Source: Pyrus communis
Taxonomy: Eukaryota; Streptophyta; Magnoliopsida; Rosales; Rosaceae
Assembly: GCF_963583255.1 (NCBI RefSeq)
Contig: NC_084809.1
Coordinates: 1,245,001-1,309,000, forward strand
Direction of reading: 5' to 3'
DNA: 64,000 nucleotides
The notes below the pieces were generated by a model. That model ran no database searches. It was not told the origin of the DNA and saw nothing but the letters and a program-made list of their open reading frames with translations. The translations under genes and the position numbers were made by a program. Below are positions 49,723-61,112 of the stretch, one piece after another (within the stretch, counting starts at the first letter, position 1; the number at the start of each line of letters is the position of its first letter).

Positions 49723-52700
49723 CATACCGTTTGGAGGTTCTCTCTTAAAAGTATCAGTGAGACTGGTACACCCATCCATATGAATTGAACCCATGTTGTC
49801 CATTGAGTTCTCCAAGTTTGGAATATCTTTGAGTTTGTGGCAGTCTTTCAGTTCCAATTTCCACATTTTCGACATCTCTGAAAAGTCGGACATTATTTCC
49901 AGTGCAGTGCAGTAATTCGCTCTCAATTCAATCAAACTGTTCGGCAAATCTGGGATTGCCTGAAGGTTTGTGCATCGATTTAGATATAAAAACTGAAGCT
50001 GAGAAAGGCCACTGAGAATGGGTAGCCTATTAAAACCATTCCCACCTAGATCTAAAATTGTTAAAGAAGATAGACTCCCAATTATTTCGAGAACGGCACC
50101 ATCTGTTATATTGCAGTCGCTGAGTTCTAATGCCTCAATCACCTTCAGTCGTGCTAAAAAATGGTAACCCCCACACAAACCATTACAGCCACTGAGGATC
50201 AATGCCTCGAGAAGTGGGAGTTTTGAAAAGTCTGGTAATTCAGTCAGGTCATGGCAGTCTACAAGAATGAGATGCTTCAACTTCTTAGGCAACTGTACTC
50301 AAAAAGAGAAAACAATAATAAAAATCCAAATAAATAAAAGAGAGAATGAATGACGATGACTGATGTCGATATTTACAAGGATATTGATAATTATATCGTA
50401 CCAGGTCCGAATCCTCCCAAACTCGTACGATCTTGCTGTAGCTCAGGCCTAAATAAACTAGGTTTCGTTGATCAAAATCTGCTGGTATGGCTTCAAGAGG
50501 AAATCCATCCCAAATCAACAATCTTAACTCCTTGGAAAGATGTTTGTAGCTTCCAGTCAGCTTTACATTTTCCAGCATGAGAAATTTCAGACACCGCATC
50601 TTCTTAAACGCTTCTGTACTGAAGCTTTGCTCGTCACAATCTTCTGGCAAAATTAATTGTAGTCCTTCAACTGCTTTTGTTCCCTGTTAGAGATTAAAAA
50701 AAAAAAAAAAAAAACAAGAAAAGGATAATATTCACAGGAAGCAGAGCCGTGAATTGGATGAATGAACTAATAGAAAGGCAGGGCATACAACATAATTATG
50801 TATTTTCTCTTTCAATTTACAGGGGATGAAAGCCTTTTCTTTTCTTCTTTTTCTTCAAATATACTTATGTACGGCATGCATTATATATATGCCGATATGC
50901 ATATATAATTCTCTTTCTTTACATGTACTTAACATTAACATCTTTTTATTGTAAAAGTACTTACAGATTTGTTCCTTAGCACGCTTTTTGCATCTTCGTT
51001 ATACCACAATCGACTACTTTTTCCCAATTCTTGAAGAGATTTTGCCCGCACAATTTCTCTTCCCATATCTCAAATCAAATCATGCATCCTCAATATTCCC
51101 TCTTCATCAATATATAAGAGACATCGATCGCAGAGTGTGTTAATTTCTGCTTCTACAAAAAAATGACTATAACCATCCAATATTGCTGTGAAAGTATTTT
51201 TACTCCATCCAATAAAGAAACAAGATATGTCAAGGAACACATCCTTCACATGATCATCACTTAGTCCATCGTAGCTTAATTTAAGTGTTTCATGAATTTT
51301 TTGATATGGAATATTTCTCAATTTATCCAATCTACTTTCCCATATGGTTTTACTCTTTTTTGTAGCCAACAAACGACCAACAACTTTCAGAGCTAGGGGC
51401 AATCCTCCACAATAGTCAACAACATCTCTTGCGAGTTCAATATATTCTTCGTCGGGACAAGGATTTCCAAAGGCGTGCCAACTAAGAAGCTCAAGAGCTT
51501 CTTCATTAGTCATTTCTTGTGCCTTATATCTTTTATCCACCTTCTTTATATTCAACACTTGTTCATCTCTTGTTGTTATAATAATCCTACTCCTTGAACC
51601 AAACGATTTGTGTTCTATCGCCAACTCATCTAACTGGTCTGCATCATCTATGTCATCAACTACGATGAGTACCTTCATGCTTCCAAGTCTTTTCTCTATC
51701 TCCTTGGTCCCTTCGGCAACATTGCTTACCTTAATATCAGGCCGTTTCAAAATATCTCGAAGAAGTTGTTCTTGCAGACTAACCATCTCTTTCTTTTTAC
51801 TCCTCACATCTTCAAGGAAACATTGACGACTAAATTGTGCTGATAATTGCTACAAATTGCTCTGGCAATCGTTGTTTTACCTATACCGCCCATACCCCAA
51901 ATTCCAATTATTTGAACATCAGGTGAACCTCCAACATCTAAGTATTTAGTACTGAATTCTTGCATGCGAAAAGCCATTCCAACTGAGTGCTTGGCTTCTA
52001 AGTCTGTGGTTTTCAATAGTCCCTGGACGTCCTCGACAATTTTCTCGATAAACACTCCTTCACACCTATGAGTAGAAATTCCAAATTACGAGAGCCATAC
52101 TAAATGCCTTATTCATAATGACTAGATATTTACATATTGAAACAGATTTGAGTAAACTGGATTAATTGAGCTCAAGTCAACCACGTATCTAATCTTTGAT
52201 TATTAGATCATTGGTGATTGGACTATTATGCAATTGTAACTTTCGGTAATATAATTAAGAATCTATTACAATTGGTATTTTAATTTGATGAAGTGTGGAA
52301 CATTTGTCCTTCACACACCCATAAAAACAAAGCACATACCCTGCGTTTCACTTCGTTAATTTTGACGGAAATTCATATGCAAATCATTTGCAGCAAATGC
52401 TCTACCATTTATAAAATTCATATACCAATTCTAATAAAGTTTTATGTAGTGACCAAAATTACAATTCTATCATAGTTTAGGGACATCCAATTTTTCTTCT
52501 ACAATATAAAATCAGATTCAATGCCTTAATGATAATATCTTAATTTTGGTCCATTAGTAAAATATGGTGATATGAAATTTGAAGTAAACAAAAAAGTATA
52601 CCCGTCGGCCGTGGTTTTGAGGTTCCAGCCAGCCAAATCCGCAGAAGCCTTAAGATCCTCTCTCCACTGCTTGACCTCATTTGGATTTTCATTCCTTTTG

Positions 52701-53125
52701 TGCTTCCGAAATGCTTTCGAAAAACTACCATTCTGTTTCCTGACTTGAGAAGGGTCAACGTCGTAGAATATTGGACACACTATTTTCCCCTCTTGATCTT
52801 TTCGGCACCTCATGATCTTCGACAGCTCCCTCAGGCACCATCGGGAGTCCGCGTACCTCTTCGAGAAGATGATGACGGCGATTCTCGTCCCTTCGATTTC
52901 TTGGTCAAGTTCCCTCGGTATGTTTTCCCCCCTTTTGAGCTGGTTGTCTATAAACGTTTTAATTCCGGCATTGCGTAACACAAGGAAGAGGTGGTCTGTG
53001 AAGGTTTTGCGGGTGTCTTCACCTCTAAAGCTCAGGAACACCTCGTACTTCCAGCGGTTTGAGCTCTGCGATGAAGACGAAGAGGCAGCAGAGGCGGCTC
53101 CATGGGCGGAGCTGCTGGCATCCAT
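48290..53125 (-). pseudogene. Second TNL-Suc_Fer fusion copy, disabled
   Basis: Same exon layout as the intact unit: TIR 52602-53125, NB-ARC 50965-52065, 50402-50683, LRR 49728-50292, C-JID/Suc_Fer 48974-49591, 48756-48841. Lesions: a one-base deletion just after the P-loop (near 51830; the exon is 1,101 nt against 1,102), a TGA at 51070-51072 in the MHD-proximal MHDLI-R position (CGA in the intact copy), and a one-base insertion at the end of the LRR exon (near 49742). The three middle Suc_Fer exons are deleted: intron sequence joins the tail exon at about 48424 (tail piece 48290-48423, NWEQSNV type). The C-JID/Suc_Fer exon is fully open and nearly identical to the intact copy, so duplication is recent. 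ATG 53125 is chosen by homology; an in-frame ATG at 53182 also exists. Confidence 0.88.
49639..49719. repeat. Expanded (GA)n, about 40 units, at an intron donor
   Basis: A near-perfect 80-base GA run in the intron between the LRR and C-JID exons of the disabled copy, (CT)40 in the transcript, starting within ten bases of the donor. The paralogous intron of the intact gene has only eight units. Confidence 0.95.
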
Positions 53126-53740
53126 TGCAGCCTGTAGAAGTGCAGCTTGACTATCAAATAACCAAAGTCGAGTCTTTCCCAAGATTTCCCAGTGTAGGCG
53201 GCCCCTTTAAATTTTTTGCAGGGGCCAATGATGTCACTGCCGTGTCGATAACGCATAAGTTCTATTCCCCCCACAATTTAATTTGTATAAATGTTACCAT
53301 CAAATTTTTGCATGGGCCAATGATGTCACTGAAATTTCCTTTCTTTTGTAGCTTTTTGAGAAATCTGCCGCCCAACTTTAATTCAGTTGACGACCTTATT
53401 GTATTTTAAGTGTGGTGCGCAGGTGGACGTAAGAATCTTCGGTGTAAAGCACGATCCAACTGTTGGAGTCAGTCTAGAGAGTATCAATGGGAAGAAACCT
53501 CATCTCCAACAATCTATCTTAACAAAAGATGCAGAAAATTAAACTCCAACAGGCTAACTAAATGACTGTCTTTATTTTGTGGACAGTAACTAACTAAATT
53601 TGGCTAGAAGGAGACATTCGTAGCTTACGTCAAAAGGATCAATGACGTAAAAGATATAATTTACTTGCCCAAAATAAGGATCAATTTAGCTGCAAAAGCA
53701 AGGCGATGATCGAGCTCACATAGCTGAATTTCTCGATCAA
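53126..53740. other. Promoter region of the second TNL copy and spacer
   Basis: 53126-53300 aligns with the promoter of the intact copy (ggcggcccctttaaattttttg and gtgtcgataacgc words). 53590-53690 aligns with 47755-47830. No gene. Confidence 0.5.
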
Positions 53741-54352
53741 GACTATGCTGGAGGCATCGGTGTGCAAGCCACACTACACAACCTCTCGACCTGCCATCAG
53801 ACTATTCCATCTCCGTCTCTTTGGGCGTAGTGTTTTCGTTGTTACAAATAATCCACGGCTTGGAAAAATCAAGCCAACTGGTTGGGAAGGCAATTGCGCT
53901 ACTTGACGACATTGTTTCTTCATCGAAGACTGTGCTCAAGGAAACTGCAGGTACGTGCAACACAATCTGGGGGCTGGTCGAGACCATTGAAGAGGAATCG
54001 ATGAAATGCAAGGAGCATGCTGCAAGTATCTTCCTGCTTATATGCCAGAGCAGCAGAGAGAAGCATAGAGGACTAATACTGAGAGAAGAGCAATGCCCAG
54101 ACTGCTTCAGCTGAGCGTGGATGGGACGTGGACGGCTAAAGCCACGGCAAAGGAGTTGCTGTTTCTCTTGAAAGACTGTTCCAATTATGGTTCGAGAAAC
54201 AAGCAGTCGAGGAATAAGGATATAGAGCAGATTATGCAGGACATCGATGCGGCGGCGGCAGCCGGGTGGGGGGGGGGGGTGGGGGAGGAGAAAGAGCTGA
54301 TGGGATGAGTACAACGGTATTGAGGCGTTGAGGAGATGCTTGCAAAGATCAG
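53741..54352 (+). pseudogene. Armadillo-repeat protein gene fragment, frameshifted
   Basis: Plus-strand pieces read as the C-terminal armadillo repeats of a plant ARM/PUB-like protein: GGIGVQATLHNLST, KSSQLVGKAIALLDDIV, TIWGLVETIEEESMKCKEHA, SIFLLICQSSREKHRGLIL, then in another frame MPRLLQLSVDGTWTAKATAK, IEQIMQDIDA and finally VLRR-EEMLAKIS. A one-base loss near 54090 (agagaagagc where gaaggagc is expected) and a second break near 54270 (an expanded G run) shift the frame. The 5' part of the gene is missing. A captured, non-functional fragment inside the NLR array; the donor gene is not in the window. Confidence 0.6.
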
Positions 54353-54429
54353 CAGTGGACGATGATCTCGACCAAACTCTGAGCTTTGCTATCTACGAGG
54401 AAAACGCCGTCTTTTTCTCTCTTTTGAAA

Positions 54430-55950
54430 TTTAGACTTCTTTGACAAAAATTATCATAAATTTTGACAGAATCAACGGCAGGCAAATCGAAAACAATCAC
54501 AAGAGCTTAGAAAACACCACGTCAAAGCAGTCTCATAACAAATCCCACCATCAAGATAAAACCACTCAACAGTATATTGGAACAACAAATCAGTTGTGTA
54601 AGCAATCAACTACGGAAAGGAATAGTGAATACTTTTGTAACTATATACGGCTTAGCTTCGGGAAATCATCCCACCCCCAAAAATGAACGTTTAGTGTAGC
54701 TACCATATCCTCCTTTCATATAAGAGCTTATTTAATTGACGTTATAACATCTTTCTACAAGGGGGAAAAAAAAATATAGGGCCTCTACACCCGTGGCAGA
54801 ACCCAACATGGATTAGAGTATGCTTCTGCCTGACCTTCTATAAAAGCTATAGGCCACGGCCACTGTTGCCACTGCTCCAACCACGGCAGCAGCTGTGAGA
54901 ACATCGCTTTGCTCCCAGTTCCCAATCAAGCTTGGCAGCTTCCGTAAGGCATCCTTCCTGGCACACGACTCTCTGGTTTCTTTCAGCTTCTTTTCCTCAC
55001 TTCGACCATTCTGCTACAAACTTACTTCTTTGCAGCCTGTAAATCGATTACTATTAGCCCCTTGCAACAGCCTGAAAAGTTTTCATTCTTCTGAATCTGA
55101 TTGCTGTTTTCTTGGGGCTTCTCCTTGGTTTTCTTACTTTCTCCTCCATTTGGAAGCTTCGGGTCATTAATTTTTTCAGCTTCATCAGAAGATACTCCCA
55201 TTTGCCCCCTGTAAGGAATGAAATTGAATTTTGTGTTCAGTTATTTAAAGATTCAACTGTAAGTTTCGTCAATAGCAATTGAGTAAGAACAGGTATGATC
55301 ATGCTTAATACACAATTTGACAACAATTAATCAGAAGAACATTACAAATCAGAAACACATACAGGGTAATGCCGTTATATCCAATTCGCTAGATCTGCTT
55401 CGCTTTCTCCATCTCTGTAAAGTGCCTACTTGACCCCATACCCCGTTCCCCAAACCACCTCTGGTTTTGTTTATCAATGAAAAAAGGTTGTTTGATTTGG
55501 CTCACACTAGTTGTTTGATTTGGTTCCTCGATGTTAATGCAACTCTATATCAATAATCTATCATACAACACTAGAAATAATCGGCAATCAAAAAATATGA
55601 CAGACACTTCAGTTCCAGTGAAATTTTCATCAGAAGGGGGTAAGCAAAACCAAAAATGCACAAACCTCCAAAGTCGTTCGATGATCTCTCCTTTCCCAAT
55701 ATGCTGATCAAGCAATTCCGGCACATCGTCAGAAGTGACATAGCCATACCTGCCGTGAATAATACATAATATTCACATTCCTTCATATATCCCAATACGA
55801 TAAATTTTAAATTGTTATGATCCAGATATTACCAATGGCCTGTTATGCTTCCATCTGAACCTGGGCTGTAGATAATCAAGTTTCCAGCATATTTGTGGCC
55901 TCCAATGTGAGAGCAAGCAGTAACAAATACCTGATTCGTCAATCCTGAAA
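54430..55950 (-). pseudogene. Sucrase/ferredoxin-like pseudogene with downstream module
   Basis: Minus-strand remains of Suc_Fer exons. 55832-55945 is the 3' third of the exon carrying HxxGHKYAG; 55665-55748 is a clean 84-nt exon (VPELLDQHIGKG type); 54830-55208 is the last exon with GQMGVSSDEAEKIND, then a one-base deletion after GCC, a stop (TAG near 55018), and the tail-anchor end. The first exons are cut off at about 55947, where unrelated DNA begins. This copy keeps Lys-Tyr-Ala-Gly after the second His, unlike the intact fusion gene. 54430-54830 is the shared downstream module. Confidence 0.75.
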
Positions 55951-56611
55951 ACACTTACTCGATTGGGTTAGACATGGGCTCAATAGAACTTATGGTCTCA
56001 AACACTGCAAGTAACCAAATTGGACATGAGTCTTATGACCCATCACTCCATCAGAGCCCATTAAATTATGAGAATTGCACCCGCGTGTTATTCACATTTT
56101 AGTGTAGTGACACCATCGACTTCTGAAAGAATAATAATAATTGAGTACTTATTGAAGAGGGACGTCGAGTATCCAAATTACTTACCCAATGAAATGATTA
56201 ATAAGAATTTAAAACGTGTAATTAATGAAAAAGAACCAAACCCAGTGACGACATTTTTCAGGATGATTGTCACACGGGATGACACATCACGTGTCGTTTT
56301 ATAGATAGTGGAATATGTGTGTTAAAAACTTAATTATTTGAAAAATAAAATTTTACACCACTTACATACAAACACGTAATGTACCATCTGTCACAATTAA
56401 AACAAAGAAAAACTAATGAAAATAACTTGAAAATTTTGAGTTTTAATAATAAAGACAAACTAAAGGATAAAGTAAATAATATCATATTTGATATTTTAAT
56501 AAAAAAAGTTTTTCATTAAAGTTAGCCTTTTAGTTTCTAAATTACACGTGCCGCTCACTGAAATGATCAGAGTTCTGACTTTCATTTCTTGAAAGCACCA
56601 ATTGGTAATCG
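55951..56611. other. Unrelated AT-rich spacer
   Basis: Separates the Suc_Fer relic from an oppositely oriented TNL relic. A 78-codon plus frame (56068-56304) is not recognised and not called. Confidence 0.4.
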
Positions 56612-57737
56612 ATGGATACCAGCAACTCCGCCCATGGAACCGCCCTCGCAGCCTCTTTGTCTTCCCTGTGCCGCTCAAACCGCTAGAAGTACGAGGTGTT
56701 CCTGAGCTTTAGAGGCAACGACACACGCACTAACTACACAGACAACCTCTCCAATGCGTTACGCTATGCCGGAAGCAACACGTTTATAGACTACCAGCTC
56801 AGAAGGGGGATAATATACAGAGCGAACTTGACCGTTAAATCGAAGGGTCCAGAATCACCATCGTCGTCTTCTCCAAGGGGTACGCGGAGTCCCAGTGGTG
56901 CTTGAGGGAGCTGGCCTAGATCATGAGGTGCGGAGAAGATCAAGAGGGCAAAATAGTCTGTCCAATATTCTATGCCGTTGTGAGGAAACAGAGTGGTGGT
57001 TTTGGGGAAGTTCGGAAGCATGAAAGCGATGAAAATCCAAACGAACAAGCAGTGGAGAAAAGATCTTAAGGCTTCTTTCCGGCGGACGGGTATACTTCCT
57101 TCTTCAACTCCTTTTTTACACTTTTTTTTATGCTCAAATTTACTCGCTTATAATTTACTCAAATCTTCTTTGCTCAGAAAATATCTGGTCATGATGAATG
57201 AGGCATTTAGTTCATATGAATCTTGCTGTTGCATGATCAATCTTACTTTTGTGTAATTTTGAAATTTAATTGCCAGGCGTGAAGGGTTGTTTATTGAGGA
57301 AATTGCTGGGGACATCAGAGATAACAACAGACTTAAAACAAGCCAAGTGCTCAGTTGGAATGGATTTTCTTGTGCAATAGTTCAGTACTGAATGCTTAGA
57401 TGTTGGAGATTTGCTTGATGTTCAAATAATTGGAATTTGGGGTATGTGCAGTATAGGTGAAACAACACTTGCGAGAGCTATCTGTAGCGAATATCATCGT
57501 TGCTTTAGTGGTCAATGTTACCTTGAAAAGGTGAGGAGTAAAAAAGAAAAATATCGTTGCTCTGCAATAACAACTTCTTCAAGGTGTTTTGAAACGGCTG
57601 GACATTAATGTGAGCAGTGTTGCTGAAGGAACCAAAGAGATAGAGAAAAGACTTGGAAGCATGAAGGTGCTTGTCGTCGTTGATGGCATAGATGATGCTG
57701 ACCAATTAGATGAATTGGTGATAAAACACGAATCGAA
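56612..57737 (+). pseudogene. TIR-NB-ARC relic on the plus strand
   Basis: Opposite in orientation to the rest of the array. The start MDTSNSAHG is followed by a TAG where the family has Trp (before KYEVFLSF), then a TIR exon with several frameshifts to about 57090. After an intron-like stretch, 57278-57737 resembles the NB-ARC start: LFIEEIAGDI, a damaged P-loop (GMCSIGETTLARAI, so the GKT Lys is Glu), and EGTKEIEKRLGSMKVLVVVDGIDDADQLDEL. It stops at 57737. Non-functional. Confidence 0.8.
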
Positions 57738-58225
57738 TACGTTTGTTTAAGATTCCAGCCACCCAAATCTGCAGAAGCCTTAAGATCCTTTCTCCACTGC
57801 TCGACCTCATTTGGATCTTCATCCCTTTCATGCTTCCAAAATGCATCTCCAAAAATACTACTATTTCCTCACTTGAGAAGGGTCGACGTCGTACAATATT
57901 GGATAGACTACTTTCCCCTCTTGATCTTATTGGCACCTCATGATCTTGGCCAGCCTCTTTGAGAAGACAGACGACGGTATTCCTCGACCCTTTGATTTCT
58001 TGGTCAAGTTCACTCTGTGTGTTTTCCCCTCTTCTGAGCTGGTAGTCTATGAGCGTGTGGATTCCAGCATTGTGTAACGCAATGGAGAGGTGGTCTGTGA
58101 AGGTAGTGCGTGTGTCGTCGCCTCTAAAGCTCAGGAACACCTCGTACTTCCAGTGGTTTGAGTGGCACAGGGAAGACGAAGAGGCTGCGACATCGGTTCC
58201 ATGGGCGGAGCTGTGGTATCCATCG
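57738..58225 (-). pseudogene. TIR exon relic on the minus strand
   Basis: A degenerate TIR exon (EVFLSFRGDDTRTTFTDHL, YQLRRGENTQSELDQEI, then frameshifts) whose end abuts the end of the plus-strand relic at about 57738. The arrangement is tail to tail, with no spacer. The expected splice donor and NB-ARC exon are absent. Confidence 0.8.
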
Positions 58226-59083
58226 ATAATTAGTACTAGTGTTGGGAGAAATAGAGGAGTGCAGCAGGCTATGCGGCTTGGCTTTCACATAGCCGAAGTC
58301 AAGTCAAACTTCATCGCCTAAGTATTATAGAGAAACGAAATGCGTGGATTTATATGAATATACACGCGTATGGCATTGCATATATTTATTACAAAATATG
58401 GTAACACTTAATTTTTTATGTGTGAAGTAAAATATATGAATTTCTTACATTGCCTTGTTTGTTTGTTTATACATATTGTGAAATTTTTATGGACATAGTA
58501 TTATCAGTATTTGTCACTATCTGCTAGACAACACATGATTATGCGTTTCAATCAACGCTTAGGTTAGACTGGATAATATGAATTAGACTATATCATGAAT
58601 TCATAAAGGAGTGAGAATGAGGATCAACTAGCCCGCTTAGTTTATTTGATTCATTATATTCATGGATTGGATCACGATCGAATGTTAAGATGAAACCCAT
58701 GCTTTTTCTGATTCTACACAAGTTAGTAATTCAAACGACTTCAAAAGGAGTATTTTAGTAAATACGGGAAAATCAAGAATCAACATGACGTATACTTGGC
58801 TTCCCATATCGAAGAAAGAATGGACATTACACGTACTTATAAGTTATTACACTCACAAGTAACTGACCAATCAGAGCTAGACGTCAATAACGAGTAATGG
58901 GATTGTAATGCTTTCAATATTCAAATCAATTAACAAGCTCATAAGATGAGTTTAGATTTAGGGTCCCTCATCAGATGAGTGATGGCAGGTTTAGCTCTGT
59001 CTGCAACGTCAATAGTGTCGTCATCAGTGCACGTCTTCATCAGGCAGTATTCATGGTATAGTTTGATATCGTCACCAGACTAA
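58226..59083. other. AT-rich spacer
   Basis: No recognisable gene. A 29-base word (GGTTTAGCTCTGTCTGCAAC plus GTCAATAGT) at about 58988 recurs at about 59091, right at the break-point of the next TIR fragment. Confidence 0.5.
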
Positions 59084-59117
59084 TATGGCTGGTTTAGCTC
59101 TGTCTGCAACGTCAATA

Positions 59118-59352
59118 GTTTCGATTTCGCGGTCAAGTTCTCTCTGTATATTTTCCCCCCTTCTGAACTGGTAGTCTATAAACGTGTTGATTCCGGCATT
59201 GCGAAATGCAATGTTGAGGTGGTGTGTGAAGGTAGTGCGTGTGTCGTCACCTCTAAAGCTCAGGAACACTTCGTACTTCTAGCGGTCTGGGCACCACAAG
59301 GAAGACGAAGAGGCCGCTGCGGCGGCTCTATAGGTGGAGTTGCTGGTATCCA
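59118..59352 (-). pseudogene. Truncated TIR exon start
   Basis: Only the first 75 or so codons of a TIR exon remain, MDTSNSTYR-type start, FLSFRGDDTRTTFTHHLN, INTFIDYQFRRGENIQRELD. It is broken by a stop where Trp is expected (Lys-Tyr-Glu preceded by a TAG-type codon near 59281) and ends abruptly at the duplicated 29-base word near 59118. Upstream, 59353-59520 retains TNL promoter sequence. Confidence 0.7.
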
Positions 59353-59931
59353 TGCAGCCTGTAAAAGTGCAGCTTGGCTTTCAAATAATCAAAGTCTTTT
59401 CCCAAGATTCCGCAGTGCGGGCGGCATTTTAAAATTTTTTGCGTTCATTTAGTCACTGCCGTGTCGATAACGCGTGAGTGCTATTCTTCCTCCCACAGTT
59501 TAATAAATGCTACTATCTAAATTTAAAAAATTTGTGTAAAGGGTTTACGATGCAATTTCCATTTTTTAATGTTGTAGTTTTTGAGAATACTGTAGCCCAA
59601 CTTTGCCCAGTTCAGGACCTTACTCTATTGACTTATTCGCCTCGAATTTGTAAGAACCTGTTAACTTTTATCTGAATTTTAATTTGGGTAATAATAGGAA
59701 GATTAAATTTGTAAATTAAATTTTGAAAATTAAAGAACATAGAAGTTGATGATTGGTTTATTACTTAAACATTGATAAACTTACTTATTCCTATTGGTAA
59801 CTCATTATTTAGTTTGTAAATTGAGTCACCAAATTTAGTCTTCCTAGCATCATCCTATCATTTTATCATATTATTCTTTGAATTTTTATAGTTCTTTAAT
59901 TTTTCTCTTGAATTTTAATTTAGTTTATTAT
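59353..59931. other. TNL promoter remnant and spacer
   Basis: 59353-59520 matches the upstream region of the TNL genes; the remainder is AT-rich with no gene. Confidence 0.45.
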
Positions 59932-59939
59932 TTTTTGAA

Positions 59940-60487
59940 GGGATGAACTGTCAATTTAGTCCATAAATTATCACTTTAGTGAAAATTAGGTCTCTAAACT
60001 ATTTTTTTCAGAAAAATCAATCATTGAATTATAAAAATCTATCAATTACATCCCTAATATTATAGTCAAAGCTACTATATTCAATTTTCCGTCAATTTAA
60101 GTCACGATACTTACATGTAATACACATTAGGGGGTAGATTGATAGTTTTTCATAAAGAAATAGTGTATGTAGTTAACTTTGGAGGGTAAATTAGTAGTTT
60201 TTCATTAGAAATAGCGTAAGTTAACTTTGGAGATTAAATTAGACGTTAGATTCACAACCTATATGATATGTTAAGGGTTTATAGGCGAGAAAATGGCGGT
60301 ATTACACTCTAAAATGTGTCAAGTGATTTAAGTTGAGGAAAAATTGGATAAAATAGCTTTGAATAAAATAGTAGGGATGAAATTAACAATTTTTAATGAA
60401 TTTAGGGACTTATTTTACCAAAAAAATAATTCAGGGACCCAATTTTCACTGAGGTGATAATTCAAGGATTAAATTAGCACTTCATCC
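59940..60487. mobile_element. MITE, 548 bp, with long inverted ends and 8-bp duplication
   Basis: About 140-150 bases at each end are inverted copies (left ggatgaactgtcaatttagt, right read backwards ggatgaagtgctaatttaat; both continue through attatcac-ttagtgaaaatt and tcatccctaatatta). The 8-bp word TTTTTGAA flanks both sides exactly (59932-59939 and 60488-60495). No coding frame. An 8-9 bp duplication with long ends suggests Mutator-like or hAT origin. Confidence 0.85.
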
Positions 60488-60589
60488 TTTTTGAAATTAT
60501 AATTATCGGAGTATCCTTTTAGTCGATTACCTCTTGCATTATATACTTTACAACGCATGATTTTTTTTAGCAAAAAGAATTCAATGATG

Positions 60590-61112
60590 CCTGATCAAGG
60601 CAATAAGGTTGAACAAAAATGTGTAGTCGATTATACTAATCAATTTACAACTTATGAGGATATTCAAAGGAAAAGATGTGTGCTAGTTACTTTTAGAATT
60701 TTACTTCTAAATAAAATAGGTGTTACATGCAGATATTCAAAGGAAAAGATGTGTGCTAGTTACTTTTAGAATTTTACTTCTAAATAAAATAGGTGTTACA
60801 TGCAGATATTCAAAGGAAAAGATGCGTTGATTGGATGGGTTTGTGAACAAGGAAAGCTGAATAATATGGTAATTGTTATTATAAGGTCTAATTTAGGAGG
60901 TGAAGGTAAGATTATGAGTCACCCTCAACTAACACTTGCTTGTGAAAGAAACGGTACATATCCGCCCTACAAGTGTGTTCTAGCATATGGTCAAAAGTCA
61001 GATGAGATTGGTCACAGAAAAAAACAATCTAGGACTTCTTGTACGAAAAAATGTGGATGTTCATTCTTGTTGAAAGGTGTGAATAATGGTGATGAGGAGG
61101 ATTGGAAGGTGT
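60590..61112 (+). pseudogene. FAR1/MULE-transposase-like gene fragment
   Basis: The plus frame at about 60800-61112 reads GWVCEQGKLNNMVIVIIRSN, LTLACERNGTYPPYK, KKQSRTSCTKKCGCSFLLKG and NNGDEEDWKV. This resembles the N-terminal part of plant MULE/FAR1-related proteins (the CGCPF-LKG and DWKL motifs), as I recall them. The catalytic DDE part is missing; the frame ends where TNL sequence begins at about 61110. Its 5' side is a tandem repeat. Confidence 0.6.
60659..60825. repeat. 73-bp tandem repeat, about 2.3 copies
   Basis: The unit from agatattcaaaggaaaagat to ggtgttacatgc is present twice in full without visible change and a third time for about 20 bases. It lies in the 5' part of the FAR1/MULE-like fragment. 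Confidence 0.85.

Noticed and set aside
49554..49775. Open frames rich in Ser-Leu or Arg-Glu at GA runs (also near 7221, 10149, 10298, 25004, 25152)
   Set aside because: Direct translations of microsatellites, with no stop codons by composition.
53123..53182. Upstream ATG at 53182 as start of the second TNL
   Set aside because: The family N-terminus (MDxxSSAxG) begins at 53125; the extra 19 residues come from promoter-proximal sequence shared with copies in which the frame is not open.
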